Part shown: piece after piece, positions 32,580-46,000 of the stretch
How positions within the stretch are numbered: position 1 is the first letter of the stretch
How the letters are laid out: the number at the start of each line of letters is the position of its first letter
Assembly (NCBI GenBank): GCA_020796225.1
Contig: CM036767.1
Span: 24,992,100-25,056,099 of the forward strand
DNA length: 64,000 bases
Direction: 5' to 3'
From: Arion vulgaris
Lineage: Eukaryota > Mollusca > Gastropoda > Stylommatophora > Arionidae
Translations under genes and position numbers: made by a program
Notes under the pieces: generated by a model
What the model was told of the DNA's origin: nothing
Databases searched by the model: none
The model's input: the letters and a program-made list of their open reading frames with translations, nothing else

Positions 32580-33672
32580 TATCGTTACGACACATGGGAA
32601 GATTGCAGTAAACTCCGTACAAGAGACCAAGCGCAGATAGATCTATAGGGTAAAGTTGGTCGAGCGCAAATCCTAAAGTTGCGTTTTAGCGTCAAAGGAA
32701 ACTGCCTTCCCTGAAACAACCGGGCACGGTACTTTTGTTATCACAACTAACATCCCCGGAAAAACCAGAACGGGTGATGTTTGGTGAGCGCAAAATCTAA
32801 GTTGCGCTAATAGCGCCTAATGAAACTACCCTCTATATTATTTGTGCATGGCCCCAGTCCAGTGTTTCCGGGCCAGGGGAAAAAGCAGAGTAGTAACTGC
32901 AAATTGCCAAGCGCCTCGAAAAGGCTGAGAATGGTCCTACTCCGGAATACACTCAAATTGGTCAGAAAAGTAAGGCTGACAATGTAAAGAATTGACAGGC
33001 TGTCCAAATCTAAACATTGCCGAAGGCAACACTTTACGGTCTATTATACAAGTAAGACCGTCCCAGGACAAGTTTATGTGCCCCAAAAAGACCGAGAAAA
33101 GTTCCTAATCCGGAACGACCTCACAAAGCCAGAAAGGGCGCACTGTGTAGACACACTCTTTGGCGTAGATCACAAAGCCCAAATATAGGCAAAAGTAATT
33201 GTAAAAGAGCAATGAATACACAAAGCAGCTGACAAATGACCGTTCCAATGACCAGTCTTAGAAAGGTTGTAAATGTTCCTATACCGGAGCTACCTTACCC
33301 AGTCATTAGCAAAGTAGGAAGTGCTCTTTGGCGTAGATCCAAGCCAAAATATACGGCATTAAAAGATCATTAAAGAGGGTCTATCATACGATGCAGAAGA
33401 AACGCCGTACTCAGTCAGAAAGGTTGCAGTAAAAGGCTTTTGGCGTAGTTCCAAGCCAAAATATACGGCACAACGGATCGTTAGAGAGAACTTGTACATT
33501 TACCAGTTCTAGGAAAGCTACCCTAGTAAATAAAATGCTGGCACTAAATCGGATGTGCTGACCACAGACGTATAACTTGGCACAACGTATAATCGCTCTT
33601 AGGCTCAGATCACATATAACCACAAAGAGTGATTTAATAAGTGGTCGAATGGAGCGTTCGCGGAAGAATAAG
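32580..33672 (+). repeat. Repeat Y with internal subrepeats, ends with a GAA-like tail
   Basis: Contains two GTTGCG..TAGCGCC-type blocks (about 32665-32700 and 32785-32820) and three copies of a 110-150-bp subrepeat marked by TTTGGCGTAG(A/T)(T/C)CCAAGCC and AAAATATACGGCA (about 33165, 33325, 33440). The last part reads CACAAAGAGTGATTTAATAA then GTGGTCGAATGG and ends AAGAATAAGAAG at about 33672. This is similar to the tail of SINE-1. The reverse copy is 21060-21830. It ends 240 bp before the PDI start codon. Confidence 0.55.
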
Positions 33673-33912
33673 AAGTATGACACCTGATGATGATGTAACA
33701 GCTGGACAAAAATTACGAAACTAAGTCCAACAACCGAAACTGTCACGTGAGCATAACTTAGCCAATGAAAATTAAACACGCTGGTAAATCCGTGAATTCT
33801 TTACCGGAATTAGCTTCAGTGCCACGTTGAGGTTTTTGTTTTCCTTTTCCGTGTGAACTTGTTCTCAGTCCATACATTAGTAATCAGTGCTAGTTGGTAG
33901 CTATTCAGAAAC

Positions 33913-34057
33913 ATGCTGCGTTTTGTGTTATTATCGTTGGCAGTGATAGCCAAAATATCTGCTGGAGATATTGAAGAGGAAGAAGGCGTTTTGGTCTTGA
34001 GAAACTCAAACTTTGATGATGCAGTTAAAGACAATGAAAACCTTTTGGTTGAATTTT
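33913..34057 (+). CDS. P4HB: PDI exon 1 (signal peptide, start of domain a)
   Basis: The ATG at 33913 gives [18 protein letters not shown], a hydrophobic signal peptide, then [19 protein letters not shown], the acidic mature N-terminus typical of PDIA1, and ends LLVEF plus one base. Donor T|GTAAGT at 34058. Confidence 0.92.
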
Positions 34058-37000
34058 GTAAGTAATTACATTTATTTATTTACATTATTCATTACACAGG
34101 ACACTACATGAACTTTCTCTAAGTAACTTAACATACTAGTTTATTTACACAATTCTCATTAGTACATTCTATATCACATGTATCATCAAATCGCTTGTCC
34201 TGAGCAGAACTTTGCCACCACAACAGGGCTCCGATAGTCCAGATGCCCTGCCTCTGCAGCCATGTTCAGCCCTTCAGTTAGTAGTTACATCCTAAATCCA
34301 TCTCCTCTGTGGTCTTCCTCGTCACTTTGCCGGTGTGCCTCCTTCCATGATGGTCTTCTCCAGTTCTTCATGTCAGATGTCTTTTTATATGTCCAAAATA
34401 CCTCAATTTTCTCTTTACTATTTGTAGCACCAGCCAGTTTTCTTTGATTTTGAGTTTTTCACTTTCTGGACTTCCCCGTTGGCACATTTATTGATTTAAT
34501 CGCACCAGTTCAGTAAGACATCTAAAGAGCCTTATAAATTATAATTGTCTAATGTCTCTAAAACATTTGATGTTTTAAAATCAAACTGGACAACAAAATA
34601 TTGTCCCGAAAATCCACCATAATCATTAGTACTATATATTCCATGCATTTAAAATAAAACAATATGATCATTTCATGAGGGCTGTTCGAATAGTCAATTA
34701 AAGGATTGTCAATACTTGAATGAAATGAATGTTTGGAAGTTAATACAATGCTATCTTCATTTCAAATTTGTGCTAAAGTAGGACACATACAGCATGTGAC
34801 ATGTGGCTAAAGGAAAATTACACAAAGACGAATGTGATAGTGATGTCTGCAGAAAGTAGAATTAGAAGAAATGAGATCAAAACAAGACTATTAGAAACAA
34901 CACAAGTGCTAGAGCATTAAAAACGACATAGGCAGATAGGCCTTGAAATTTATAATTAAACGATACATCACCCAACTCTGTACGTCAATTCTGAAAAAAA
35001 GATATGCATATTTTATGAATTAAAATTAGCTAAATAATAAATACATGAAACAATAGGGTAAATTAAAAATATGAATCCTATAAAACTGTCACTGTAATAG
35101 CAACACGCTTATATTATCTTAAATATCTTTATTTCTAATAAAAGACCATATAAACCATACATTTTTATGTGCGGGAACACACAACACATTCACTGATTTT
35201 ATTGTTGAAATGTTTTAATGCACCACACATAGCTAATTAATATGCAAAAATATTTGCATATTTCGAATAATTAATATATTGACTATATCATATTGGGTTG
35301 GCATTTGACCTTTGTGATTTGCACATTAAACTACAACAGTAATGCAGAAAGAATGATGTTAAATCAGCAAGTATCATGCACAGAATGTAGAGAGCTTATG
35401 TAGTAGATGTTATGTAACACTAATTAGAGTAATAATTAGCAATTAATATCTCACATTACATGTTTTTAAAAAAAATTGTGAGTACATGATTGTGACATAT
35501 CATTTTCATCGCCTCAAATAGACTAGCAATAATACATCAATACCCTGGGGCTATCTTAAAAAATATTGTACTAATGACTATAAATGAGAAATAAAATACT
35601 TAATGTGTCCTCGACTATGAAACACTAGGGAATCACAGAAATGTGACGTCACCACAGACAAAATCTGCCAACAACTTTGACACGGCCATGAAGAAGTACT
35701 CTTCTGATGATGATTCCTTATCTGGTGACAATGGATCGTCAGCGTTCTGTTTTCTCCATATTAGTCGTACATTGAGAACGGGTCTGCCAGTTGTTTTCTT
35801 GACCTTGAAAGAAACAGCTTGCTCCATGTAGGTAGTGTCTTTCCCCTCTATATTCCATACATGCTCAAAAACATACCCAAACAAAGAATTATCCATGACA
35901 ACAAACTTATTGAGAATATCAAAGTCTACTTCATTAACATTGCTAAACTAGATAATGGTAAATTATTTGAAATGACATTTTCTATCTACAATTCTAATTT
36001 ATTCCTATTTGCCCTATCTATTTTAATAGCTTTTAAAGTCTGCTTTCTGGCCTCAGCTTCATGTGTATCTTTGTCTCTCTGAGCTCTCAAACGCCTCTCC
36101 TTGGCTCCATGAGGAACTACGAAATTGATTAGCTGGATCTGCTCAACTAGGAGGAACGTCTCCAGCCAATCAAGAGTTCTATTCTCAATGCTTTTCACTT
36201 TTCCATCAATGAAGCCAATTTTGGCATTTGGAGCTTTTCGCCATAAAGCATCCATCATGCCCAGAGATCTCTCCGCCTGGATATTGTGCGGAGGAGCTGC
36301 ATCAGTATCCTCCAACATGGCGGCTGTTGGCCGGGAAAGAGCTCCAGACAAATATGGACCCAGCTGGAGAGTAAGCTTACAAATGAAGGCCTTTGCCAGA
36401 CGAGTTACAACATCTCTAAATTTATCACACATTACATCATCTACTAATCGTAAACTATTGACCGACTCATCCAGGGTTGCCAAAAATCATGTGTGTAGCT
36501 GCAAAGGTAGGATGGCTATTCCTTCACTTGCTCTAATTTTTCCATGACCTTGTTTAATGTGCCGTCTTTCACCTGTACAACATTTAAATATTATAGATCA
36601 GTTTTTGCACAGAAAATTTTGAACAAGGAGTAAATGTAAATTGTCACAAAATCTAGCAAATGGATGATAGAAGAACACTGGAAACACAACTACATAATCT
36701 ACTGGACATTGATACTGTTTATATCATTTATTACAAGTTTTACTTACTACTTGGAGGTTGGAACGTTGCTTCTCATTCTTGTACAGATCACGCATCCATG
36801 GTCCAGTCAGGATCTTCGAGAATAGACCCAGCACTTGCAGTTGAATCATGACACGGAGTCGTTCATCTTCGAAATGATAGATTTTATCATTTCATTCTTT
36901 CGCCACTTTGTCTCAAAGTACAGGAGCAGTTTCTGCCTCAGGTGGTAAATCACTGCTGTCATGTGGAACATAACATGAAGTCTGTTTCCAACATACCTAA

Positions 37001-40000
37001 GAATGATGCCTGGCTGTAGCTTCTCTTCGCGTAGAAATGTTGCAAATCCTGCTGGATCACCGTAACCCTGCTTGTACCTGAAAGTAAATCAGTTGGACCA
37101 AATATAAGTTTTAAAAGACAAATTTCAAATTGAGATATTTTGGACATATAAAAATACATGAAGGGCTGGAGTGGAAGGAGGCATACCGGCAAAGAGAAGA
37201 CCACGGAGAAGATGGATTCAGGATGTAACTGATGGTTAGAACATGGCTGCAGAGGCAGGACATCTGGCCTATGACAGAAAGAAGTTGCGGACTGTTGGGG
37301 TGGCAAAGTTCTTCCCAGGATAAGCTATGATGATACAAATTATGCATCAAATCGTTTTAACACAATTATATTTAATTAACTAGTCCTAATCTTCTAATAC
37401 ACATATATAAAGCATATAGAGGACATCAATAAGAACGGTTAGATACCAACCTCATTTTAGATATACTGTGGATTAAATCCGCAGCAACACATCCATTCCT
37501 TCCACCAGGAGATAATAGAGCACAGTCTGCATCTACTTGGGCCAGTGTAGTCCTTGCAACCAATGCTAGTCCATCCAGTGGGTGGACGTTACACTTCAGC
37601 TCCACTAGATTGATATCAAACTCTTCCTCGAGTCTTGTCTTCACACAGTGATTGACTGATGCTCTATCAGACACTACGCTCTTTATGTGACTCAGTATAT
37701 TTGTTTTAACATCAATGGCTGATAGACCACGGTAATCACTATGTGTGTTGATGATATCACCAAGGGAGCATGCAATGTGTGGGACATAGTCATCAGTGGC
37801 TCCTGCAAGTACAGCTAAGTTTAAAATTAAAGATTTGAAAGAATTGTTAGTTGGATCACGGTAATTAACATGAATTTCGTTAACGTGGTGACCTTTAAAT
37901 GATGTTGCATCCCAAGCAAGATTAATTATGCTTGTATGATACAACAGGTGTCCTATCTGGACATCAGACAGAATGCCTAGCTCATAAGACATCTGAGCAA
38001 CAACAGAGTTAACAGGTACATCTGACAATTCTTTACCACATAAATGCTTAACAATATAAGAAATGACTGGACAACAATGATTAATACTTACCTGATGGAG
38101 TAAGCAGTTGTAGATACATTTTCTCAAAGGCGTTCCAAACTGCTTACCATCCATCTTTACCTGGACAATATTATTCTCTGCAGCCTTCTCTTCCTCCTGA
38201 ATGGACTTGTCATTCTCAATGCATGCTCCCATGTTGTTGATGGTCTTTCTGGCCTCACGGATGTCTTTCACGTGGCCTATTTTCTCTTGTTTTTGCTGAA
38301 ATGAAACTTGAGATTTATAATTTAAATGCTGATTTCTCAGCTCATTAATACTCTTCTCTGTCTTCTGAAGTTGTTCCTGAAGACTTTCTACAGCAGACTT
38401 CAAGTTCTTTACTTCTAACTTAGACAAGCGCAAGGCATCTCTAGCTTTAACCAACTCACCCTGTCTCACATACAATTTCTTACATTTGTCTCTCTGTCTG
38501 CTTACTTATGGTGACTTCTTTCCTCTTCAGGTCCTGTTTCATTCACCTCAGAGACTGTCCTGCCAACTTTTGTCTGTACTCTTTCCTGATCTCTACAATC
38601 TTCCGCAGCAAACCTCTGCGCCGACTCCTCATAATTCCAAATGTCCGTTTCGTGTTAGCACAACTTTCACAGCTACAGTTGCATCGCAAACTCATATGGG
38701 ATGTACCTGAAACAGACTAATTGAAGACGTTAGTTACATTATCACAAGATTGCAATGGAACTGTAACATTAACTTTAACAGCATTTGAATCTCTAAATGG
38801 AATTACAAATGGTTCTTGGTAGAGTTCCATAAGGGATGGCCACAGCTTACTTAAGGTTTTGTTTTTTTCTCTGATCAGTTTGTCAAAGCGTGTGATAGAA
38901 GTTGTAAGGTTGATTTCATTGACATACTTATCAGTTTCTGTTGCAAGCACAATAGTCAATATCTTCTTTGCCACCTCAGAAATAGTGGGTCTGCAACGAT
39001 CCAAGAGCATCTGTGCTATGTACCCCTTCTTAACTGGGTATGTTGCTTCAAACTGCATCAAATATGACCTCAGGTCTTCAATACTTTTCTTGTTATCCAT
39101 GGACATGGTATGATCAAAGTTAAATCAACTCGACAATGATCAAATTAATGAATCTGCGGGAAAAAAAAAATTATTCTCAGTGACTAACTCCCTTAGACTT
39201 AAGACGTAATTTTAAAGTTTTTTAAAAAACCCAAATTTTTATACTAATAACGGTAAATAACGTGATTACCTATTAACAATATCATTGATTTAAACATTGT
39301 AACACAATTTATTAGTTGCAGGTGGTTTATAGTTACACTCTTGCAATTAATATAATACTATATTAATATGCAGTGTATCTTTTAAGACTAGTTAATGTAA
39401 AAATAAAATGACGGAAAAAAATGGCGGCGACGCTCGAGGATAATTTTTATGTTACATGTATAGCTTACAAGAAATATGATTTACTATAGTTTGGCATATG
39501 TCGAGCGCTCCAAAGTTCGTACACACATGCTTAAAATGATGCAGAATTCAAATATAATGATGATTTTTAAAGAGTAAGTAAGCAATTATTCCAATTAAAC
39601 TCACCTCGCTGTATTAACTGTCTTGTAACTTCCAAACGAGACAAAATTTTCTTCTAATTCCAAAAGAACAATCTGAAGAAAGGATCGTGGGAAAAATCTT
39701 CTCTTTATATAGTGGTCTAAAATCACCAGAAGTCCCGGTAAAATCAATGCGACAGGCGAAGATCCCAAGTCGAGTGCCGACACGTGACGACAAATATGGT
39801 ATTTCATTTCAAGAAAAATTACGGACTTGCGGAAGCGAACTTCCGTTATCTATGGTTATACCTATGGTTATTAACTATCTTTCTTTGCTTTGGCAACACA
39901 TCACAAAGAAAGGTGACTACCAGTTGTCTGATTTAACTCTTGGGTGCGGACACCTGGCAGGACTCACAAAATGAGCAACCATAATGATCTTTATGTGGTT

Positions 40001-43000
40001 GTGATGTCATCAAGTGAATTACATTGTCCTTCTGTTAGATCTGATGCTCAGTGCATCCAATTTCAACATGCAGATTGGTCAGGTTAGTCTTCCTTATTCT
40101 TTTACTGTACCTAGCTGGACTCGGTTATCTGCAGTTGTTTAGTGGAAGTTCTCTCGCCTATAAACACAATCTTTCAGGACTAACAAGTCTTCTTGTACAT
40201 CTAATTTTTCCTCTCCTAGGCCAAGACATTCTGTAGAGGCTATGGTTTTACTACATTGACATTTGGGACAGATTATTTGATGCCGTTTATTCAAGTGTCA
40301 GCTGTTAAAACATGAGCACCATGGGACGGCACAATGTCTTGTTAGCAGACATATCTAATTATTTGAGCAAAATTAGCAACTCTTACTTTCTCTTCTTCTC
40401 CCTCCCTCCCCAATCATTTTAATTTGAAATAACTAATCTATGTAATGTAAAACTGCTCATCAAACAGAACAGTAATGTATTTTTTTCTTCACCATTTATA
40501 TTTGTATACAAATCCAGATGCTCCTTGGTGTGGTCACTGCAAAGCCCTAGCCCCTGAATACTCCAAAGCTGCAAACAAGCTTAAAGAAGAAGACAGTAGT
40601 ATCAGATTGGCTAAAGTAGATGCTACAGTGGAGTCTGAACTGGCTGAAAAGTATCAAGTCCGGGGGTATCCAACGGTGAAATTTTTTAGAAATGGAACTC
40701 CATCTGAATATACAGGTATTATTTGAGGTTTTAAACTTTTATGAAACATTGTGTTTTTTATGAAATGGGCACACATCTTTAGCTAGATCTTTCCTAACCC
40801 TTTTTTCTTTTCTTAATCATTGAAGACAATTTATATTTCATTGCCTTCCTTATTCCTTCCTTTTGTTTCAATTTAATGTTAAACATACCACAGCAAAGTG
40901 TTTTCTGACCTTTTTTTCTGTTTTGGGATATTACACTATCCTTTTTTTTTCTCTGTGAACCATCATATCTGTCTCAGCAGGGACATTGTTTTGGTGTTTA
41001 GTAACCTATGCTTCTTCACATGTCCCATTCATCACATTTCAAGATGTCGGGGCTTGCCATTGCTGATATAGCTGTTTTAACCCATGTAACCCATGATCCT
41101 GAAATATCGGTCTGAGAAAATTTTATCCTAATTTTTCGGTATTCGAAAATAATAATTCCTCTCATACCATTACACGTTACATAGGGCCTGCAAGTAATTT
41201 CTCCGTCCGCTCTATCTTGGGCAACTCGCTCAATCTCCTCCATGGAACTGAGACCGATATTTCTTGCCTCAGCAAATTCCTTCAGTGTCTCCTTAAGTCC
41301 TCTCTTTCTTGAGCCCGTATGCATCCCTCTTCTAATGCCTGCTTTGATCATTTCTCAAGGTGTGTCCAACATATCTCCATCTTCTCTTTCTTATAATAGT
41401 TGTCACTAGTTGTTGACCAGACATTTCTCTGATTTCATCACTTCTCCTGAATTCGTTCCATTTTATATTCATTATTTTTCGCAGACATCTACAGTAAACC
41501 CTCGTTAACACGAACTCGAAGGGCCGAAAAATCACTAGTTTTGTGTGAGCGGGGACTCAAATTTTAGCGTTGCAATACAGTACAGTATTAACCATACACA
41601 ATACAGATGCCATCATAGAAACACTGCTACAGTAATTAACTTTTATAGAAGTACTCACGTATCATTTCCCTTTTTCCATTGATCTGGGACAGTTTCTTCT
41701 TCCCATAATTTATTAAATAGTTCTTGCACCTGGCCAATAGTTGTATCATCAGCCGCTTTGAGCTTTTCTGCAGTAATTTTGTCATCACCTGCTGCCTTAT
41801 TGTTTATCAAGAACGGATTGCCTCCTTGACCTCAGCTACACTTATCATTTCTTCGTTAATTGGTAGAGAGTTGTTTCTTGCCTCTTCGTCAAACTTGAGT
41901 AGTACTGGTAGATCAGGTCTATTTAATATTTCTTCAAAATGTTCTGTATTCGAAAATACATTGTGTTCAAATGTGACATCAAAAACACCCACATGGTTTA
42001 TCAAGATTGTTGATGCTGTTGTACGATATTTTGTTTCACTGATAAGGTAATTAGTTAGTATTGGCAAACTGTTATAATGAGGAGGGAGCATTACAAAGTT
42101 TATGTCGTGCAAAGTGGGCGGTGGGCCGAAAAAGTTTGGATCTATGATTTAGCCCATAGGTTCCCAACGGGCGGTACTGCCCACTGGGGGAAGTTTGAAG
42201 GGCGCTGGTTGAAAAGTAAATTTGGGGGGGCAATGAGGAACATCCGCCGCCCCCCTTAAGCTGAAAATTCAGTCACGCGGGTCCTGCCCACAAGCGATTA
42301 CTAGTTCAAATAGACAATCTATGCATATTGTACCAGGTTGTGTCCAAATCAAAGAAAAAATTCATTCAGACAATATGATGAGTATTTGAAATATGTTTTA
42401 TTCAATCACCCACAAAGACATTACCAATGTGTCTGAATTGCCACATTTTCACATGAAACTATGGAACCTTCGTGATTATAAGAACATGTGAGCAAAATAC
42501 ATCCTGGCAGAAAAGATGAAAATGTATCTTACGTTCAAGCTTAGAGAGAACATTCTTCAATATTACACATGCCTTCCGGTTTTCAAATCTGTGGCTGACT
42601 GTTGTGTATAGTGGCGGCGCCCGTAAAATTAAGAAATTCTCTTCCGACTCTGTACCGTGGTTTAAAAATATTCGCATGGAGCGCACATATTCTATAGTTC
42701 ATACAGGATTAGTGTGTTTTTATGCTTTTTTCCATTCGGGACACAATGCAGACGGGTAGAATCTGCTCACTTGCAGGACGGTTGCGTAGCAATAAATGAC
42801 TAGAGAATGCTAACCCGAAACAAATGTTTGCAGAACTAGATGCACCAGGCCGTGAGGCGCATAACATAGTACAACGACTCATCAAAATGAGGAACGAGAT
42901 AACAGATTCTATGTTCGCCGCTCAGCACCCGAGACTTAGCTACAGAGAAATAATATTGGACCAACCATCACGAAGGTAGCTAAAAATAACTGCTGCTGAT

Positions 43001-46000
43001 CACGCTGTCACTGGTGCTAGAGCAAATGAGCGGCTGGTAAATCTTGCAGAATAAAAACCCCACCAGACTCTGGAGACTCAAAATAATCCACTGGAACACC
43101 AAGCCAAGGACATTTACACCAGAAAGCAGGCCCCAGCAGTGAGGATCACCATTGAAAAATAGACGTTGCATGTATTCAGGAAACAACCCCCCAAAATTGC
43201 TCAAACTCGGAATCAAAAAGCACTTGTATTTCTGGATATATCTGGTAAATAGAACAGCCAAAGTGCAGGACCAGGGAAGGCAATCATTGAACAAGTTGTT
43301 TCCAAGGAGAGGTCCTGTCTCCCACGCTACTTCTAGTTTTGTATAAATGATTATGGAAGACATCCACAACAAAGTGCATAGTGCAATCTACGCTGATGAT
43401 CTGACACTGTGGACACGATATGATTGAATAGCAGTACCCTCCACAAGGATGCACATTTTAATTAAAAAGTTAGGTAAATAGACCAGGTCTTTACTGCCCT
43501 TTATAAATGAAAATAAAACTAATTTCACAGTCAAGTTAGTTAGTTGCATATCCTTTACAGGACTTTGCGAATCAACCCAAGCTTTTTAACGCTGTTTGTG
43601 ATTTTTCCAGGCATTATTACATTCAGTAGTTTGCCATTGCTTTCTGAGCGGGTGGTGCCATCGCCCTTTTGTAAAAATCCACACGACACAATTTGCAACC
43701 AAACTGTCCGAGCGTGATTCGAACTCAGAACATCGGGTTAATGACCGATCCGCTAAGCCACAGACGCTACATAACTATGATATGGGCTGTTTTTGCTCAG
43801 GAGCTCAGGGGAATGAGTTTTTAAGGTACAGGTGTCCAGGATTCAAAGGGTTAAAAAGAATTGTATGCTTTTTTCCACAAATGCTATATTTAAGGATTAT
43901 TTCAACAAACTATTCTTAATCATTGAAAATATTTATTTCATTGCCTTCCTTATTCCTCCCTTTTGTTTCATTTTAATACTAAATGCTTTCTGACCATTGG
44001 TTTGTTCTGTTTTGAGATATTGCATTACTATACATCTTTTTACTTGTATCTCAACTAGTGGTTTTTCTTTAAATAAAATGAATGTTTTATTGCACATATA
44101 TTTTTATCTTCAATTTTTCAGGTGGAAGAAATGCTAATGACATTGTGGCCTGGCTTAAGAAGAAGACTGGTCCACCTGCCACACATCTCAAGGACAAAGA
44201 TGCAGCTAATGCATTTAAAGAAGGGGAAGATGTTGTCGTTTTTGGCTTCTTTAAGGTGCATTTATACTGTAAACTATCAAATTTTGTTTTATCTGTTCCC
44301 TGTTAATTAGTTTACAGACCAAGATGTAAAGACCATGAAGTCTGGCTTTTGGATTACACCCCCTTGCATGAACCTAGTGACATTGTCATGAAAACAGTAT
44401 CCCACTGTGGAACATGTCTCCTGACTAGTAAAAGATCTCCTTCAAAACCATCTGTGTGGTGAGAAGTCACATCATCTCTGAGGTGAGTCCTGGAAAGTGG
44501 GTTTGCACTTTCTGTCAAGCAAAACACAGCAGATATACAGTAACGTGCCCGAGTGGTTACGGGCCCAAATTTGGGGTGTAAAGAATAGAACCACTGTTAC
44601 CGCCATGCATGTCGTAAGAGTCGACTACAGAGGTTTGGCTGAAATCGGATGCATGTGTCCTAAACGTGTAGAAGTCTATGCGTTTATGGGCCTACCAAAC
44701 CAATATGCTTCGTATACATGTTCTTGGCAAAGATCAAACATATCACAAAGCGTGATTAAAATTGGTCGTAAAGAACGAATGCGAAGAAAGGAACGTACAT
44801 CAAAAAAGGTAGATGCCATGCCCACACACATACTCCATTATCTAGTGCAAAAATATGACGGAGCAAGACCTTTAATAGATATCCTGAGCCTACCAACACA
44901 TAGACACGTTCTGATCTCCATCAAGATCTGCACAGGCAGCACTCCTAGATTGAAAAACAAGTTGAAGGCTACTCTGTCATACTGACATCATTATGAGGAA
45001 GATTACATACCTTCTGCCCTACTCTCTCTTTCCTTTCTTTCCTTCCCTTTCTGGTAGCATCTGTAGCTGAGCCATCTGTAAACATGTGTCCATGTGCTGG
45101 TGGGATATTGCGTTCGTAGCATTTGGAGTGGAATGGCTCTTTATTCTGTTTGCATTTTTTTGGAGATTATTCCCGAGACTTCTAGGTGTATTTGGGCCAT
45201 GTTTTGGTAGCGTGTCCATGACTCTGGTATTATGGGTTCCCACAGTTCTGGGTCAGTTTCTAGGATGTCTGTATGTTGCATATGAAATTCTCTGGCCAGA
45301 TGGTTGGGACTTTTCCTTGCAAGTTTTTGTTTTATCTTGGAATTTTGTGTGTAGAGGGTGTTCTTTTAGCCGTTTTAGTTTTCAAACTGGGTGAGTGTTT
45401 TAAATTTTCTGCCAGTTCTAGAGGCTTTTGCGAGTTTTTCCATTTCTATGATAGGACTGCTTTTCATTGCTCCCAGAGTTATTCTTAGGCCCATGTTTTG
45501 TACCTTGTCTAGTTTCTGTGTGTTTTGGCTGCTGTTGTCCAAAAGCTGGAGCCATATTCCATGATGGATCTGACTGCTCCCGTGTAGACCTGCTTTAATA
45601 TTTTTGAATTTGTGCCCCAGGATGTGCCAGCTAGTTTCTTCATCACAGCAAGTCTTTGTATGGCTTTTCTTTGAATTTTGTCTATGTTTGGCTTCCAGGT
45701 AAGTCTGCTGTCTAGGGTGATTCCAAGGAAGGTGGGTATATCTGTTTGGGGTATTGTTTCGTTTTCTAAATTGATGAATACTTTTTCCTAGTGGGGAGAG
45801 GAAAAACAGTTGCTGTGGTTTTTGTGTGGTTAATTTTGAGGCCCCATCTTTTTGTCCAGTTCTTCACAGTTTTTTGTAGTAGATAGGATGTTTTTTTTAG
45901 TGTGTTCTGCAGCTGTTCAGATTGCGAAGTCGTCTGCATGTAGGCTGTTTGAGACCTTCTGGGGGCAGCATTTGGTGATGTCATTTATGTATATTAGGAA

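Larger units (their letters stand above)
35631..39153 (-). pseudogene. Spliced DDE-transposase-like gene, unassigned family, antisense in PDI intron 1
   Basis: Reading leftward: exon 2 39153-38547 (ATG at 39106 in ACCATGTCC), exon 3 38497-37451, exon 4 37077-36748, exon 5 from 36572. All are bounded by GT-AG sites, with introns of 49, 373 and 175 bp. The protein has a helical N-terminus, a CNCSCESC cluster, a coiled coil (about 38450-38260), [18 protein letters not shown] (about 37905), [13 protein letters not shown] (about 37660), [10 protein letters not shown] (C-x2-H), [12 protein letters not shown] and [17 protein letters not shown] (about 36290). I infer DDE from the two Asp motifs, C-x2-H and a late Glu, by analogy with hAT-like transposases. 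Lesions: TAG at 38717-38719, a frameshift near 36860-36895, a frameshift near 36520, TGA at 36487-36489, and stops between 35986 and 35897 before the last open stretch (35896-35633). It could be a decayed transposon or a domesticated gene with sequence errors. Confidence 0.65.

Noticed and set aside
43700..43775. Functional tRNA gene on the - strand
   Set aside because: A and B boxes are present, but the acceptor stem does not close and a SINE body follows; the same applies to 62266-62335 and 44540-44610.
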